Below, in pieces: positions 27,466-36,550 of a DNA stretch of 64,000 nucleotides. Below the pieces are notes generated by a model that saw only the letters and a list, made by a program, of their open reading frames with translations, searched no databases and had not been told where the DNA came from. This DNA is from Sphingomonas endophytica (lineage in GTDB: Bacteria > Pseudomonadota > Alphaproteobacteria > Sphingomonadales > Sphingomonadaceae), in assembly GCF_014199415.1 (NCBI RefSeq), contig NZ_JACIJN010000011.1, forward strand, positions 78,825-142,824. Reading direction: 5' to 3'. Position numbers and translations under genes: made by a program. Position 1 is the first letter of the stretch. Each line of letters opens with the position of its first letter.

Positions 27466-28152
27466 TCAACGCTCGCGATGATCGGCAATAACGATTCCAA
27501 CCGCAGCAACCTCCGCCTCATGCGCTTCTTCGCGGAACGTCTCCGCCAACGCGGCATCTTCCCACGCGCGCATCGCCGGCTGCTCCAGCATCCGCTTGAC
27601 CCATTCTGCGCCCACCGCGCCGACGTCGATGCCATAGGTCCGCACCCGGAACACCACCGGCGCGAAGAACGCATCGACCGCACCGAAGCGCTCGCCCGTC
27701 AAAAACGGTCCGCCGAACCGCGTCAGCCCCTCGGTCCACAACTCCGCCAGCCGCGCCACATCACGCGCGAGTCGCGGCGAGGTGGCGTGCGGCGTCACGC
27801 GTTGCCCGACCGTCATCGTCCGCTCGCCCCGCAGCGCCCCGAACCCACCGTGCATCTCGGTCGCGGCGCACATCGCCCACGCCCGCGCGTCCGCGTCGGT
27901 CGGCCACACACCGTCATGCCGCTCACCGAGATACAGCGCGATGCCGAGCGAGTCCCACACCGTCAGCGCGCCGTCGATCAGCACCGGCACCTGCCCGGAC
28001 GGCGAGAAGGCGCGAAACGCCTCGTAATTGTCCATCGACACGAACGGTTCGATGCGATCCTCGAACGCGATGCCGAGCGCCGTCATCAACACCCACGGCC
28101 GCAGCGACCAGCTCGAATAATTCCGGTTCGCGGTGATCAGCGTATAGGCCAT
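27466..28152 (-). CDS. Glutathione S-transferase family protein
   Basis: The 228-residue protein has an N-terminal thioredoxin-like domain (TLITANRNYSSWSLRPWVLM, with SGQVPVLIDG and VWDSLGIALYL as the glutathione-binding cis-Pro and Ser-region) and an all-helical C-terminal domain (GEMHGGFGAL-like region, FGAVDAFFAPVVFRV). The serine near residue 14 is the likely active-site residue. The last helix is replaced by an Ala/Val-rich tail. It lies between scoB (six bases upstream) and the HEPN gene, so it is probably in the same transcript. Substrate unknown. Confidence 0.9.
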   Translation of the reverse strand: MAYTLITANRNYSSWSLRPWVLMTALGIAFEDRIEPFVSMDNYEAFRAFSPSGQVPVLIDGALTVWDSLGIALYLGERHDGVWPTDADARAWAMCAATEMHGGFGALRGERTMTVGQRVTPHATSPRLARDVARLAELWTEGLTRFGGPFLTGERFGAVDAFFAPVVFRVRTYGIDVGAVGAEWVKRMLEQPAMRAWEDAALAETFREEAHEAEVAAVGIVIADHRER

Positions 28153-28158
28153 CCGCGG

Positions 28159-28809
28159 TCAGACCTCGTAACGCGCCGCCGTCTTCGCCGCGACCTCGTC
28201 CGCGGTCACACCCGGCGCCAGCTCGACCAGCCGGAACGGCGCGTCGTGATCGGGCCGCTGGAACACCGCCAGATCGGTGACGATCATGTCGACGACGTTC
28301 TTGCCCGTCAGCGGCAGCGAACAGGCCGGCAGGAACTTCGGGCTGCCGTCCTTGGCGACATGCTCCATCACGACGATGATCTTCTTGACGCCCGCGACCA
28401 GATCCATCGCGCCGCCCATCCCCTTGATCATCTTGCCGGGGATCATCCAGTTGGCGATGTCGCCGTCCTCGGACACTTCCATCGCGCCCAGCACGGTCAG
28501 GTCGATATGCCCGCCGCGGATCATCGCAAAGCTCTGCTCGCTGCCGAAATAGGCCGAGGAGGGCAATTCGCTGATCGTCTGCTTGCCGGCGTTGATCAGG
28601 TCGGGATCGACCTCGTCGTCATAGGGGAACGGCCCGATCCCCAGCATCCCGTTCTCGGACTGGAGCGTCACGGTCATCCCCGCCGGGATGTTGTTCGCGA
28701 CCAGCGTCGGAATGCCGATGCCGAGATTGACGTAATAACCGTCCTTCAGCTCGCGCGCGGCGCGCGCCGCCATGCCGTTACGATCCCAGCCCTTCGCTTC
28801 CTGCGACAT
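28159..28809 (-). CDS. scoB: 3-oxoacid CoA-transferase subunit B
   Basis: The beta subunit of succinyl-CoA:3-ketoacid CoA-transferase carries the catalytic glutamate, here E52 in [12 protein letters not shown]. The 216-residue length is normal. The ATG at 28809 ([20 protein letters not shown]) overlaps the stop of the DUF5076 gene (TGATG). Together with ScoA it activates acetoacetate or similar 3-oxoacids with succinyl-CoA. Unusually, two unrelated genes separate the subunits. Confidence 0.95.
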   Translation of the reverse strand: MSQEAKGWDRNGMAARAARELKDGYYVNLGIGIPTLVANNIPAGMTVTLQSENGMLGIGPFPYDDEVDPDLINAGKQTISELPSSAYFGSEQSFAMIRGGHIDLTVLGAMEVSEDGDIANWMIPGKMIKGMGGAMDLVAGVKKIIVVMEHVAKDGSPKFLPACSLPLTGKNVVDMIVTDLAVFQRPDHDAPFRLVELAPGVTADEVAAKTAARYEV

Positions 28810-29123
28810 CAGTTCAGGCTCCCGTCCTGGATGGTGGTGATCTCGGTCGCCTGCTCGCGCAATTGCGCGCTCAGCCCGGCGACGATCGCCTGCAACGCCT
28901 CGTCCTCGGTCATGCCGTAATTGCTGGCATAGGCGCGCGCGGCATGGCGGACGGTATCGGCCATCAAATATCCAAAGACCTCCGCATCGCCCAGCACGCC
29001 CGCGTTGATCCACACCGATGCGCCCGCGCCGTCGGTGACCCAGATCCGCGCCACTTCGGCCGAACGGTCGGTCAGCACGTCGCCATGCTCCAGCGCGATC
29101 GCGCCCTTTGGCTCGTCGGTCAT
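28809..29123 (-). CDS. DUF5076 domain protein (104 aa, unknown)
   Basis: The protein starts [20 protein letters not shown] and contains a central strand-rich part with [18 protein letters not shown] and then helices ([15 protein letters not shown]). This matches DUF5076, a short alphaproteobacterial family without assigned function. It has no signal peptide or membrane segment. Its start overlaps the phosphatase stop (ATGA) and its stop overlaps scoB, so it is translated as part of the sco operon. Confidence 0.75.
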   Translation of the reverse strand: MTDEPKGAIALEHGDVLTDRSAEVARIWVTDGAGASVWINAGVLGDAEVFGYLMADTVRHAARAYASNYGMTEDEALQAIVAGLSAQLREQATEITTIQDGSLN

Positions 29124-30067
29124 GGCACGTCCTTCCAGCGTTTGTCGGCCGGGAAGGTCTCGTCCCAGCTACTCCCGAGCCCGGTGCCGTAGACCGGATT
29201 GGGCAACACGAACCAGCCATTGCCCCAGCGCGCCTCGATCGGCGCGACCGCGGTCAGCATCCGTCTGCCGACCGCAGGGGCCGGGCCGGGCGGGTTGAAC
29301 AGGTCCGCGAAGTCGCCGAGCTGGTCGCCGGCCAACGCCACGACGCAATATCTCGCCGCGATCGCCGCGCGCCGCCCGTCCTTGCCCGACTTGCCGTCGG
29401 CATCGCCCTTCAGGAACAACGTCTCGCCGTGGCGGAACGCGCCGAGCCCGGCAGAGGCCAGCGCCTGCGCGGTCGCCTCGGCATTACCGATCGAACGGTT
29501 GGTGTTGATGACCATCGTCACCCCCATCGCACGCAGCGCGTGAAACGCCGCCACCGCGCCCGGCACCGCCGTTACACGCGTCGCTCCGGCCTTTTCCCAG
29601 CGCTCCCAGCGCTGCTGGTCGAAACCGCGCGCGGTTTGCGCATCGTCATATTCATAGCCGAGGTTGAGCACCGCGGTTTCGTCCATGTCGAGCACCACCG
29701 CGGGCGGCAGCGTCCCGCACGGCACCGTCTCCGCGCTCGCCGCGGTCGCGCCGGGTGCCAGCACCACCGACGCCGGCCAGCGCGGCAGCGTGCCGGCGGC
29801 GCGCTGCGACGGCAGCCGCCCCCGCCGGTCGCGCGCCGCGGTCAGCACCTCGCGCACATAGCGGACCATGCCGTTATACGCCTGTTCGGACAAAGCCGCC
29901 GCCTCGCCCGAGCCATAGAGCCACGCCATCGCCGGCGGCACGCCGGGCGGGGCAGGGGGATCGACCGCAAGCGGCGGCGCGCTCGGTCGCCCGAGCAGCA
30001 CCTGCCGCTGCGCCGCGCATCCGCCGAGCGTCGCGGCGAGCGCCAGCAGGACGCCCGCGCGCTTCAC
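29120..30067 (-). CDS. HAD-family acid phosphatase lipoprotein (class B/C, P4-like)
   Basis: The GTG at 30067 overlaps the scoA stop (GTGA) and starts a lipoprotein signal ([20 protein letters not shown], lipidated C17). The 315-residue protein then carries the HAD nucleophile motif DMDET at 127-131 and a NTNRS threonine/serine motif II, as in e(P4)-type 5'-nucleotidase/acid phosphatases, which release phosphate from nucleotides at the outer membrane. The sequence between residues 20 and 45 is Pro-rich. It is coupled at both ends inside the sco cluster. Confidence 0.88.
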   Translation of the reverse strand: MKRAGVLLALAATLGGCAAQRQVLLGRPSAPPLAVDPPAPPGVPPAMAWLYGSGEAAALSEQAYNGMVRYVREVLTAARDRRGRLPSQRAAGTLPRWPASVVLAPGATAASAETVPCGTLPPAVVLDMDETAVLNLGYEYDDAQTARGFDQQRWERWEKAGATRVTAVPGAVAAFHALRAMGVTMVINTNRSIGNAEATAQALASAGLGAFRHGETLFLKGDADGKSGKDGRRAAIAARYCVVALAGDQLGDFADLFNPPGPAPAVGRRMLTAVAPIEARWGNGWFVLPNPVYGTGLGSSWDETFPADKRWKDVP

Positions 30068-30777
30068 GCCGTCTGCACGCACGGGCGGGTGGTGCGGAAC
30101 TCGATCTTCTTCTCGTAGGGGCTGCCGACGATCATCCGTTTCACATAGATGCCGGGCAGGTGGATGTGATCGGGATCGAGCGTGCCGACCGGCACCACTT
30201 CCTCGACCTCGGCGACGCAGATCCGGCCCGCGGTCGCCATCGGCTGGTTGAAGTTGCGCGCGGTCTTGCGGAAGATCAGGTTGCCGCTTTCGTCGGCCTT
30301 CCAGCCCTTGATGATCGACAGGTCGGCGCGAATGCCGCGTTCGAGGATATAGTCCTCTCCGTCGAACACCTTCACTTCCTTGCCCTCGGCCACCTGCGTG
30401 CCGACGCCGGTCTTCGTGTAGAAGCCGGGGATGCCCGCGCCGCCCGCGCGGCACCGCTCGGCCAGCGTGCCCTGCGGGCAGAACTCCACCTCCAGCTCGC
30501 CGGCGAGGAATTGGCGTTCGAACTCCTTGTTCTCGCCGACATAGGAGGAGATCATCTTCCTGACCTGCCGGGTGCGCAGCAGCTTGCCGAGCCCTTCGCC
30601 ATCGACCCCGGCATTGTTGCTCGCGATCGTCAGATCCCTGGTGCCGGCGTCGCGGATCGCGTCGATCAGCCGCTCGGGGATGCCGCACAGCCCGAACCCG
30701 CCCGCGCAGATCGTCATGCCGTCGAACAGCAGCCCGCCCAGCGCGGCGGCGGCATCGTCATACACCTTATCGACCAC
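30064..30777 (-). CDS. scoA: 3-oxoacid CoA-transferase subunit A
   Basis: The 237-residue alpha subunit starts MVDKVYDDAAAALGGLLFDG and has the CoA-binding glycine motif GGFGLCGIPE (26-35) and FCPQGTLAERCRAGGAGIPG. It is the first gene of a run scoA-phosphatase-DUF5076-scoB with stop/start overlaps at each junction. The A and B subunits are normally adjacent, so equal expression here depends on coupling across two inserted genes. Confidence 0.96.
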   Translation of the reverse strand: MVDKVYDDAAAALGGLLFDGMTICAGGFGLCGIPERLIDAIRDAGTRDLTIASNNAGVDGEGLGKLLRTRQVRKMISSYVGENKEFERQFLAGELEVEFCPQGTLAERCRAGGAGIPGFYTKTGVGTQVAEGKEVKVFDGEDYILERGIRADLSIIKGWKADESGNLIFRKTARNFNQPMATAGRICVAEVEEVVPVGTLDPDHIHLPGIYVKRMIVGSPYEKKIEFRTTRPCVQTA

Positions 30778-30890
30778 GGCTAGCCCACTCCCGTCCGGCC
30801 CTCAGATCGTGCGCGCCCCGGTGCCCCGTGCCGCACACCCCCGCTCCTTAGCGCCGCGCTTGGCGAAGGCAACGGCCGTGCCGCCTCGTC

Positions 30891-30975
30891 CGTCATCCCG
30901 GACTTGATCCGGGATCCCGCTTCTTCTGCCCGGTCGACGGAAGAAGCGGGGCTCCGGATCAAGTCCGGGGCGACG
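30891..30975. repeat. Palindromic repeat, family B
   Basis: CGTCATCCCGGACTTGATCC and GGATCAAGTCCGGGGCGACG arms with inner CCCGCTTCTT and AAGAAGCGGGG. It lies between the divergent scoA and TPP-enzyme genes. Confidence 0.92.
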
Positions 30976-31038
30976 GCGTGGAAGGGCTAGACCACAACCC
31001 CCTTGCGAGTCACTCGCCACACGATAGGCTGCGCGCCC

Positions 31039-32691
31039 ATGACAAGCCTCAGAACCGGTGGCCGTATTCTGGTCGACCAGCTCGTCGCACAGGGCTGCGA
31101 CCGCGTGTTCACCGTGCCGGGGGAGAGCTTCCTCGCGGTGCTCGACGCGCTCCACGACACGCCCGCGATCGACGTGGTGACGTGCCGGCAGGAGGGCGGG
31201 GCGGCGTTCATGGCCTGCGCCGACGGCACGCTGACCCACCGTCCCGGCGTCGCTTTCGTGACGCGCGGGCCGGGTGCGACCAACGCCGCGATCGGCGTCC
31301 ATGTCGCGCATCAGGACTCGCAGCCGATGATCCTGTTCGTCGGCGACGTCGACCGCGGCACCCGCGACCGCGAGGCGTTTCAGGAAATCGACTTTGCGGC
31401 GATGTTCGCGCCGATGTGCAAATGGGCGGCGCGGATCGACGATGCGCGGCGCATCCCCGAATATGTCGCGCGCGCCTACGCCACCGCGGTCAGCGGCCGG
31501 CCGGGTCCGGTGGTGCTCGCGTTGCCCGAGGACATGCTGCTCGACACGGTCGAGGCGACCGACCGCGCGCGCGTCGATCGCGTGTCGCAGGACGTCGACG
31601 CCGACACGCTCGACCGGCTGCGCGACCTGCTCGCCACCGCCGAGCGCCCGCTCGCGATCGTCGGCGGGGCGGGGTGGGACACCGCCGCGGCGGCCGCCTT
31701 CGCCGACTGGGCGACGCGCGCGGGCGTGCCGGTCGCCGCCGCCTTCCGCCGGCAGGACGCGATCGCCAACGACTGCCCGGCCTATGCCGGCAACCTCGGC
31801 TATGGCCCGAACCCGGCGCTGGTCGCGCGGGTCCGCGACGCCGACCTGCTGCTGGTGGTCGGCGCGCGGCTCGGCGAGGCGACCACCGACGGCTATGCGC
31901 TCGTCACCCCCGATCACCCCGGCCAGCGGCTGGTCCACGTCCACCCCGACCCGCAGGAGCTGCACCGCGTCTACGCCACCGATCTCGCGATCTGCGCCGG
32001 CATGGCGGAGTTCGCCGAGGCGCTGGTCCCGCTCGACGGCGGCGCGCACCCGCACGCCGCCGAGGCGCGCCGCGAGTATGAGGCCTGGACCGCGCCGCAG
32101 CCGCGCGACGGCGTCGCGCTCGATCTCGGCCCGTGCGTCGCGGCGATGCGCGACGCGCTGCCCGCCGACACGATCATCTGCAACGGCGCGGGCAATTTCT
32201 CGGGCTGGTGGCACCGCTACTGGCGCTATGCCGGGCCGGGGACGCAACTCGCGCCGACGGCGGGGGCGATGGGTTATGGCCTGCCCGCGGCGGTCGCCGC
32301 GTCGCTGCGCCGGCCGGGGCGCAGCGTCGTCGCGGTTGCGGGTGACGGCGACTTCCTGATGAACGGGCAGGAACTGGCGACCGCGGTCCAGCACGGCGCG
32401 GACCTGCTCGTGATCGTCGTCGACAACGGCACCTATGGCACGATCCGGATGCATCAGGAGCGCGAATACCCCGATCGCCCCGCCGCGACCCGCCTCCACA
32501 ACCCCGATTTCGCCGCGCTCGCGCGTGCATACGGCGCGACCGCCGAGACGGTCGAGCATACCGCCGACTTCGCCCCCGCGCTCGACCGGCTCCGCGCCGT
32601 CTCAGGCGTGCGATTGCTCCACTGCCGCACCGACATCGAGCAGATCACCCCCGCGACCACGCTGACCGCGATCAGGCAGCGCGCGCTGTAA
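31039..32691 (+). CDS. Thiamine-diphosphate enzyme, acetolactate-synthase-like
   Basis: The 550-residue protein has the three-domain layout of ThDP decarboxylases: N-terminal Pyr domain with catalytic E29 in TVPGESFLAVLD, a central domain (AIVGGAGWDTAAAAAF) and a C-terminal PP domain with GDGDF at 435-439 and the metal ligand region VVDNGTYGTIRM. It resembles acetolactate synthase large subunits, but no small subunit lies nearby, so it is probably a paralogue acting on another 2-oxoacid or aldehyde. The ATG at 31039 is preferred over a TTG 36 bases upstream. Confidence 0.9.
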   Translation: MTSLRTGGRILVDQLVAQGCDRVFTVPGESFLAVLDALHDTPAIDVVTCRQEGGAAFMACADGTLTHRPGVAFVTRGPGATNAAIGVHVAHQDSQPMILFVGDVDRGTRDREAFQEIDFAAMFAPMCKWAARIDDARRIPEYVARAYATAVSGRPGPVVLALPEDMLLDTVEATDRARVDRVSQDVDADTLDRLRDLLATAERPLAIVGGAGWDTAAAAAFADWATRAGVPVAAAFRRQDAIANDCPAYAGNLGYGPNPALVARVRDADLLLVVGARLGEATTDGYALVTPDHPGQRLVHVHPDPQELHRVYATDLAICAGMAEFAEALVPLDGGAHPHAAEARREYEAWTAPQPRDGVALDLGPCVAAMRDALPADTIICNGAGNFSGWWHRYWRYAGPGTQLAPTAGAMGYGLPAAVAASLRRPGRSVVAVAGDGDFLMNGQELATAVQHGADLLVIVVDNGTYGTIRMHQEREYPDRPAATRLHNPDFAALARAYGATAETVEHTADFAPALDRLRAVSGVRLLHCRTDIEQITPATTLTAIRQRAL

Positions 32692-32722
32692 GGAATAACC
32701 CGGCACCGCCCGTGAACCGCTA

Positions 32723-32761
32723 TTGACTACAGACGTAATCGATATGATTACAGCTGTAGTC
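32723..32761 (+). promoter_or_regulatory. BlaI-type operator overlapping a promoter
   Basis: GACTACAGACGTAATC and GATTACAGCTGTAGTC (32725-32740 and 32746-32761) are a 14-of-16 inverted repeat around GATAT. The right half holds a perfect TACAGCTGTA dyad, the recognition type of BlaI/MecI repressors. TTGACT at 32723 is a good -35 box, with the -10 box inside the dyad. The site lies 26 bases before the repressor start, so autoregulation is likely. Confidence 0.8.
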
Positions 32762-32786
32762 GATAGGCGTGACGAGGGAGCGAGTC

Positions 32787-33155
32787 GTGGTCGAACGGAT
32801 CAGCGATGCCGAACATGCGGTCATGGAGGTGCTGTGGGACGAAAGCCCGCTCACCGCACAGGACGTGGCCGAACGGGTGGACCCGGAACGCGGCTGGAGC
32901 GCCGCCACCGTCAAGACGCTGCTCGGGCGGCTGCTCGGCAAGGAAGCCGTCCGCCACGAGGTCGACGGCCGCCGCTATCTTTACAGCCCGGCGGTGCGCC
33001 GCGAGGATTATGTCGCGCGTGAGTCCGACCGGCTGATCGATCGGCTGTTCGGCGGCCGGCTGACCCCGCTGGTCGCGCATCTCGCCGAACGCGACGCGCT
33101 CAGCGATCAGGACATCAGCGAGATCGAAGCCCTGCTCAAGGCGCTCAAGCAATGA
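32787..33155 (+). CDS. BlaI/MecI family transcriptional repressor
   Basis: The 122-residue product (from GTG 32787, MVERISDAEHAVMEVLWDES) has the winged-helix domain with ERGWSAATVKTLLGRLLGKEAV as recognition helix region and wing RRYLYSPAV, followed by a dimerisation helix (LSDQDISEIEALLKALK). An AGGGAG tract precedes this GTG; a further GTG at 32769 is possible. Family members repress their own operon and dissociate after cleavage by a BlaR1-type protease, which is the next gene and overlaps by ATGA. Confidence 0.93.
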   Translation: MVERISDAEHAVMEVLWDESPLTAQDVAERVDPERGWSAATVKTLLGRLLGKEAVRHEVDGRRYLYSPAVRREDYVARESDRLIDRLFGGRLTPLVAHLAERDALSDQDISEIEALLKALKQ

Positions 33156-34768
33156 TCGGCTGGGCACTCGAGGCGATGCTGGCGTCGGCGCTGCTGATGC
33201 TGGCCGTCCTGGTCCTGCGCGGGCCGGTCCGCACCGCATTCGGCGCGCGCGTCGCCTATGCGCTATGGGCGCTGCCCGCGCTGCGGTTGGTGATGCCGCC
33301 GCTGCCCGAGGGCTGGCGCGGCGAGGCGCTGCCGGTGCTGCCGGCGCCCGAGCCGATCGTCATCATGCTCGGCGAACCGGTCGCGACGCTGCCGGTCGAG
33401 ACGACCCACAGTGCGCTCGGCTGGCCGCCGGTCGCTTTGGGGCTGTGGCTGGGCGGCGCGGCGCTGCTGCTCGCGTGGCAGGCGGTCGGCTATCTCCGCT
33501 TCCGCTACAACGTGCTGCGGCTCGGGATCGCGGTCAACCGCGTCGGCTCGATCACCGTCGTGCAGAGCGCCGCCACCGACGGCCCGCTCGCCTTCGGCGT
33601 CTTCGACCGCGTCGTCGCCTTCCCGCGCGATTTCGCCGCCCGCTTCGACCCCGAGGAACGCGCGCTCGCGCTCGAACACGAATTGGGTCACCATGCGCGC
33701 GGCGATCTGGTCGCCAATTGGGTCGCGCTGGCGGTGCTCGCGCTGCACTGGTTCAACCCGCTGGCATGGACCGCCTTCCGCAAATTCCGCGCCGATCAGG
33801 AAATGGCGAACGACGCGCGCGTGCTGGCGCGCACCGACGGGGCCGCGCGCCACGCTTACGGCTGCGCGATCGTCAAGGCCGCGCATGGTCGCGCGGTGTC
33901 GCCCGCCTGCCACCTCAACACCGTCAAGGATCTGAAAGGGAGACTGAAGATGCTCGGCAAGAAGAAAGCCACGCGCACGCAGACCGCGACTGGCGCTATG
34001 GCGATCATGGCACTGGCGATCGGTGGCCTTGCCTTCACCGCCTCGGGCACGCAGGCCGCCGAGCGCGTCCGTGCCGGGGTGGAGGATGCGACGGGGATCG
34101 AGATGCCCGAGATGCCGGAAATTCCCGAGATGCCGGAAATGCCGGAGACGCCTGAAATGCCGGACGTGCCTGCGCTGCCACATGCGACCCCCGTGCCGGG
34201 AACCCGTCACATCGTCGTCCAGAAGCACAAGGGTCGCGACACCACCGTCACCGTCACGACCGACGGCCGCACCACCACCTACACCGGCGAAGCGGCAGAG
34301 CGTTACCTGGCCGCGCACCCGGCGCCGCCACCCCCGGCGCCCCCCGCGCCGCCGGCACCGAACGTCGCTCCGGTGCCGCCGGTCCCCCCGACGCCCCCGA
34401 TGCCGCCGGTGCCCGGCGTCGACATGACCGAGCTGAACGCGCACGCCGCCGAGCTGGGGCGCAACGCCGCCCGGCTGCAACGTCAGGCCGCGCAGATGCA
34501 GCGTCACGCCGCGCTCGACTCGGCCCGGCTCCAGCGTCAGGCCGCCGCAATGGCGCGGGAAGCGGCCCGGATCGACACCGCGCAACTGCGCCGCGATGCG
34601 ATGGAGACGCAGCGCCAGGCGCTCCGCGCCGCGCTGACCGGGCTGGAGCACGCCCGCGCCGGGCTGACCGTCAACCGCAACCTGACCGACGCGCAGCGCG
34701 CAGAGGCGATGGCGGCGATCGACGGCGAACTCGCCAACCTTCGTCGCCGCGTCGCCGACCGGGACTGA
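33152..34768 (+). CDS. M56 family (BlaR1-like) membrane metallopeptidase with EMP-repeat tail
   Basis: The 538-residue protein has hydrophobic segments near 8-23, 33-50 and 94-112, then the zinc motif HELGH (176-180) flanked by EHELGHHARGDLVANW and a further membrane helix (190-205), all as in BlaR1. Another hydrophobic helix follows at about 281-300. Beyond it, instead of the penicillin-binding sensor, there is a three-residue EMP/ETP/EIP repeat (317-340), a Pro-rich stretch (about 393-425) and a long Ala/Arg/Gln-rich helix, probably coiled coil (about 435-535). It is presumably the protease that inactivates the upstream repressor, but the signal it senses is unlikely to be a beta-lactam. 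Confidence 0.88.
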   Translation: MIGWALEAMLASALLMLAVLVLRGPVRTAFGARVAYALWALPALRLVMPPLPEGWRGEALPVLPAPEPIVIMLGEPVATLPVETTHSALGWPPVALGLWLGGAALLLAWQAVGYLRFRYNVLRLGIAVNRVGSITVVQSAATDGPLAFGVFDRVVAFPRDFAARFDPEERALALEHELGHHARGDLVANWVALAVLALHWFNPLAWTAFRKFRADQEMANDARVLARTDGAARHAYGCAIVKAAHGRAVSPACHLNTVKDLKGRLKMLGKKKATRTQTATGAMAIMALAIGGLAFTASGTQAAERVRAGVEDATGIEMPEMPEIPEMPEMPETPEMPDVPALPHATPVPGTRHIVVQKHKGRDTTVTVTTDGRTTTYTGEAAERYLAAHPAPPPPAPPAPPAPNVAPVPPVPPTPPMPPVPGVDMTELNAHAAELGRNAARLQRQAAQMQRHAALDSARLQRQAAAMAREAARIDTAQLRRDAMETQRQALRAALTGLEHARAGLTVNRNLTDAQRAEAMAAIDGELANLRRRVADRD

Positions 34769-34814
34769 CGCAGGTCCGTCGTTCCGGTCGTAGTCCGGGA
34801 CGACACCTGTATCC

Positions 34815-34890
34815 GTCATTGCGAGCGTAGCGAAGCAATCCAAGGCGTCCTGATCCAACCCTGGATTGCTTCGCTACGCTCGCAATGACG
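34815..34890. repeat. Palindromic repeat, family A
   Basis: GTCATTGCGAGCGTAGCGAA begins it and TTCGCTACGCTCGCAATGAC ends it, nearly perfect complements. It lies between the M56 gene and the metallo-hydrolase gene. Confidence 0.93.
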
Positions 34891-34972
34891 ATGAAGAAGA
34901 GCGGGAGCGCGAAGAGGCGAGTAAAGCCCAAACCCTTGCACCCGTCGCCGCCCGCCGCCATGTGAAGCAAAG

Positions 34973-35830
34973 ATGGCAGACGACCTCCCTACCGGCGTGG
35001 CAATGACGCTGGAACCTTTGGTGACGCGCGTCCTCGCCCCCAATGCCAGCGCCTACACCTACACCGGCACGCAGACACACCTCGTCGGCACCACTGACCT
35101 CGCGATCATCGATCCCGGTCCCGCCGACGACGCGCACCACGCCGCGCTGGTCCGCGCGATCGCCGACCGTCCGGTCCGCGCGATTCTCATCACCCACCAC
35201 CACCGCGACCATTCCCCCGCCGCACGCCGCCTCGCCGCCGAGACCGGCGCGCCGATCACCGGCTGCGCCCCGCTGGTGGTACGCGACGCGGGCGAGCAGG
35301 CCGACGCCGCCTTCGACAAGGATTACGCCCCCGATCGCGTGCTGACCGACGGCGAGCAGGTCAGCGGCAACGGCTGGACACTTCAGGCGCTCGCCACACC
35401 CGGCCACACCGCCAACCATCTCGCCTTCGCGCTGCCGGAGACGAACGCGCTCTTCTCGGGCGATCACGTCATGGGCTGGGCGACCAGCGTCGTCTCGCCG
35501 CCCGACGGCGACATGGGCGATTACATGGCGAGCCTCGACAAGCTGCTGCTGCGCGACGACCGCATCTATTATCCCGGTCATGGCGAGGCGGTCGAGCGCC
35601 CGCAGCGGCTGGTGCGCGGAATGCTCGGGCACCGCAAGCAGCGCGAGGGACAGATCCTGCGGCTGCTCCGCGAGGCGCCGCAGCCGGTCGCGGCGATGGT
35701 CGCGCGCATGTACGTCGGGCTCGACGCGCGGCTGCTCGGCGCGGCGTCGCGCTCGGTGCTCGCGCATCTGCTCGATCTCGCGCGGCGCGGGCTGGTGGTG
35801 GAGGAGGGGGATCTATGGCGGAGCATCTGA
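34973..35830 (+). CDS. Metallo-beta-lactamase fold hydrolase (LACTB2-like)
   Basis: The 285-residue cytosolic protein has the MBL metal motif H75-x-H77-x-D79-H80 (THHHRDHSPAA), then TPGHTANHLAF and SGDHVMGW supplying further ligands, and PGHGEAV near the end. The C-terminal part (LLREAPQPVAAMVARMYVGL...) is the helical domain of the LACTB2/RNase-like subgroup. No signal peptide is present, so it is not a secreted beta-lactamase despite the BlaI-type genes upstream. Substrate unknown. It overlaps the following gene by 16 bases. Confidence 0.9.
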   Translation: MADDLPTGVAMTLEPLVTRVLAPNASAYTYTGTQTHLVGTTDLAIIDPGPADDAHHAALVRAIADRPVRAILITHHHRDHSPAARRLAAETGAPITGCAPLVVRDAGEQADAAFDKDYAPDRVLTDGEQVSGNGWTLQALATPGHTANHLAFALPETNALFSGDHVMGWATSVVSPPDGDMGDYMASLDKLLLRDDRIYYPGHGEAVERPQRLVRGMLGHRKQREGQILRLLREAPQPVAAMVARMYVGLDARLLGAASRSVLAHLLDLARRGLVVEEGDLWRSI

Positions 35831-36522
35831 CCGGGCTCGGCAAGCTGCTGGTATCGCTGGCGATCGCCACGGCGATCCTCGTCGCGACCTTTGTCGGCTA
35901 TCGCTATGTCACCGAAAAATACACGGTCGCCACCGATGACAGCGGCGTCGCGGTCGCACGCGTTGTCGCCGGCCGGCTCTACGGCAGCAACGAGCTGCGC
36001 GTCAGCCATCTTTCCGGCACCGTACAGTCGACCGCCTCGGCGACGCGGATGTGGGGCTGGCTGAAATATGTCCGCGTCATCAAGGCGCCATATGACGTCG
36101 ATTATTTCGTGCCGCTCGGCAGCCTGCGCCCGCGCGACTTCCGTTACGACGAACGCCGCCGCCGCTTGCTGGTCGAGGTGCCCGACGTGACGGTCGGCGC
36201 ACCCAATATCGACGAGAGCCGCGTCACGGTCGACACCACCACCGGCGTGCTGCCGCCGCGCGGCGCGATGGCCGAGTTGCAGAAGAAGGTGTCGGCGAAA
36301 GCGACCGACGTCGTCGCCGCCAAGGCGCGCGAGCCCGAGAACATCGCCAAGGCACGCGAGAACGCCCGCGCCGCGCTTGAACGGCTGTTCGAGGGCACGC
36401 TGGAGGCGGCCAATCTGCCCGTCAACGTCGAGGTCCGCTTCGCCGGCGAGGCCCGCCCCGACAATCGCGACCAATGGGACCTGACGCGCTCGCTGGAGGA
36501 AGTGCTCGGCAACGCGCGCTGA
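35815..36522 (+). CDS. DUF4230 family membrane-anchored protein
   Basis: The 235-residue protein has one N-terminal membrane segment (about 10-28, LLVSLAIATAILVATFVGY) and a large non-cytoplasmic part with AELQKKVSAKATDVVAAKAR and ENARAALERLFEGTLEAANL helices, typical of DUF4230. Function is unknown for the family. It overlaps the metallo-hydrolase gene end, so both are probably expressed together. Confidence 0.8.
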   Translation: MAEHLTGLGKLLVSLAIATAILVATFVGYRYVTEKYTVATDDSGVAVARVVAGRLYGSNELRVSHLSGTVQSTASATRMWGWLKYVRVIKAPYDVDYFVPLGSLRPRDFRYDERRRRLLVEVPDVTVGAPNIDESRVTVDTTTGVLPPRGAMAELQKKVSAKATDVVAAKAREPENIAKARENARAALERLFEGTLEAANLPVNVEVRFAGEARPDNRDQWDLTRSLEEVLGNAR

Positions 36523-36550
36523 TAGCGTCTGCTTGCGTCCCCGCGTTACC

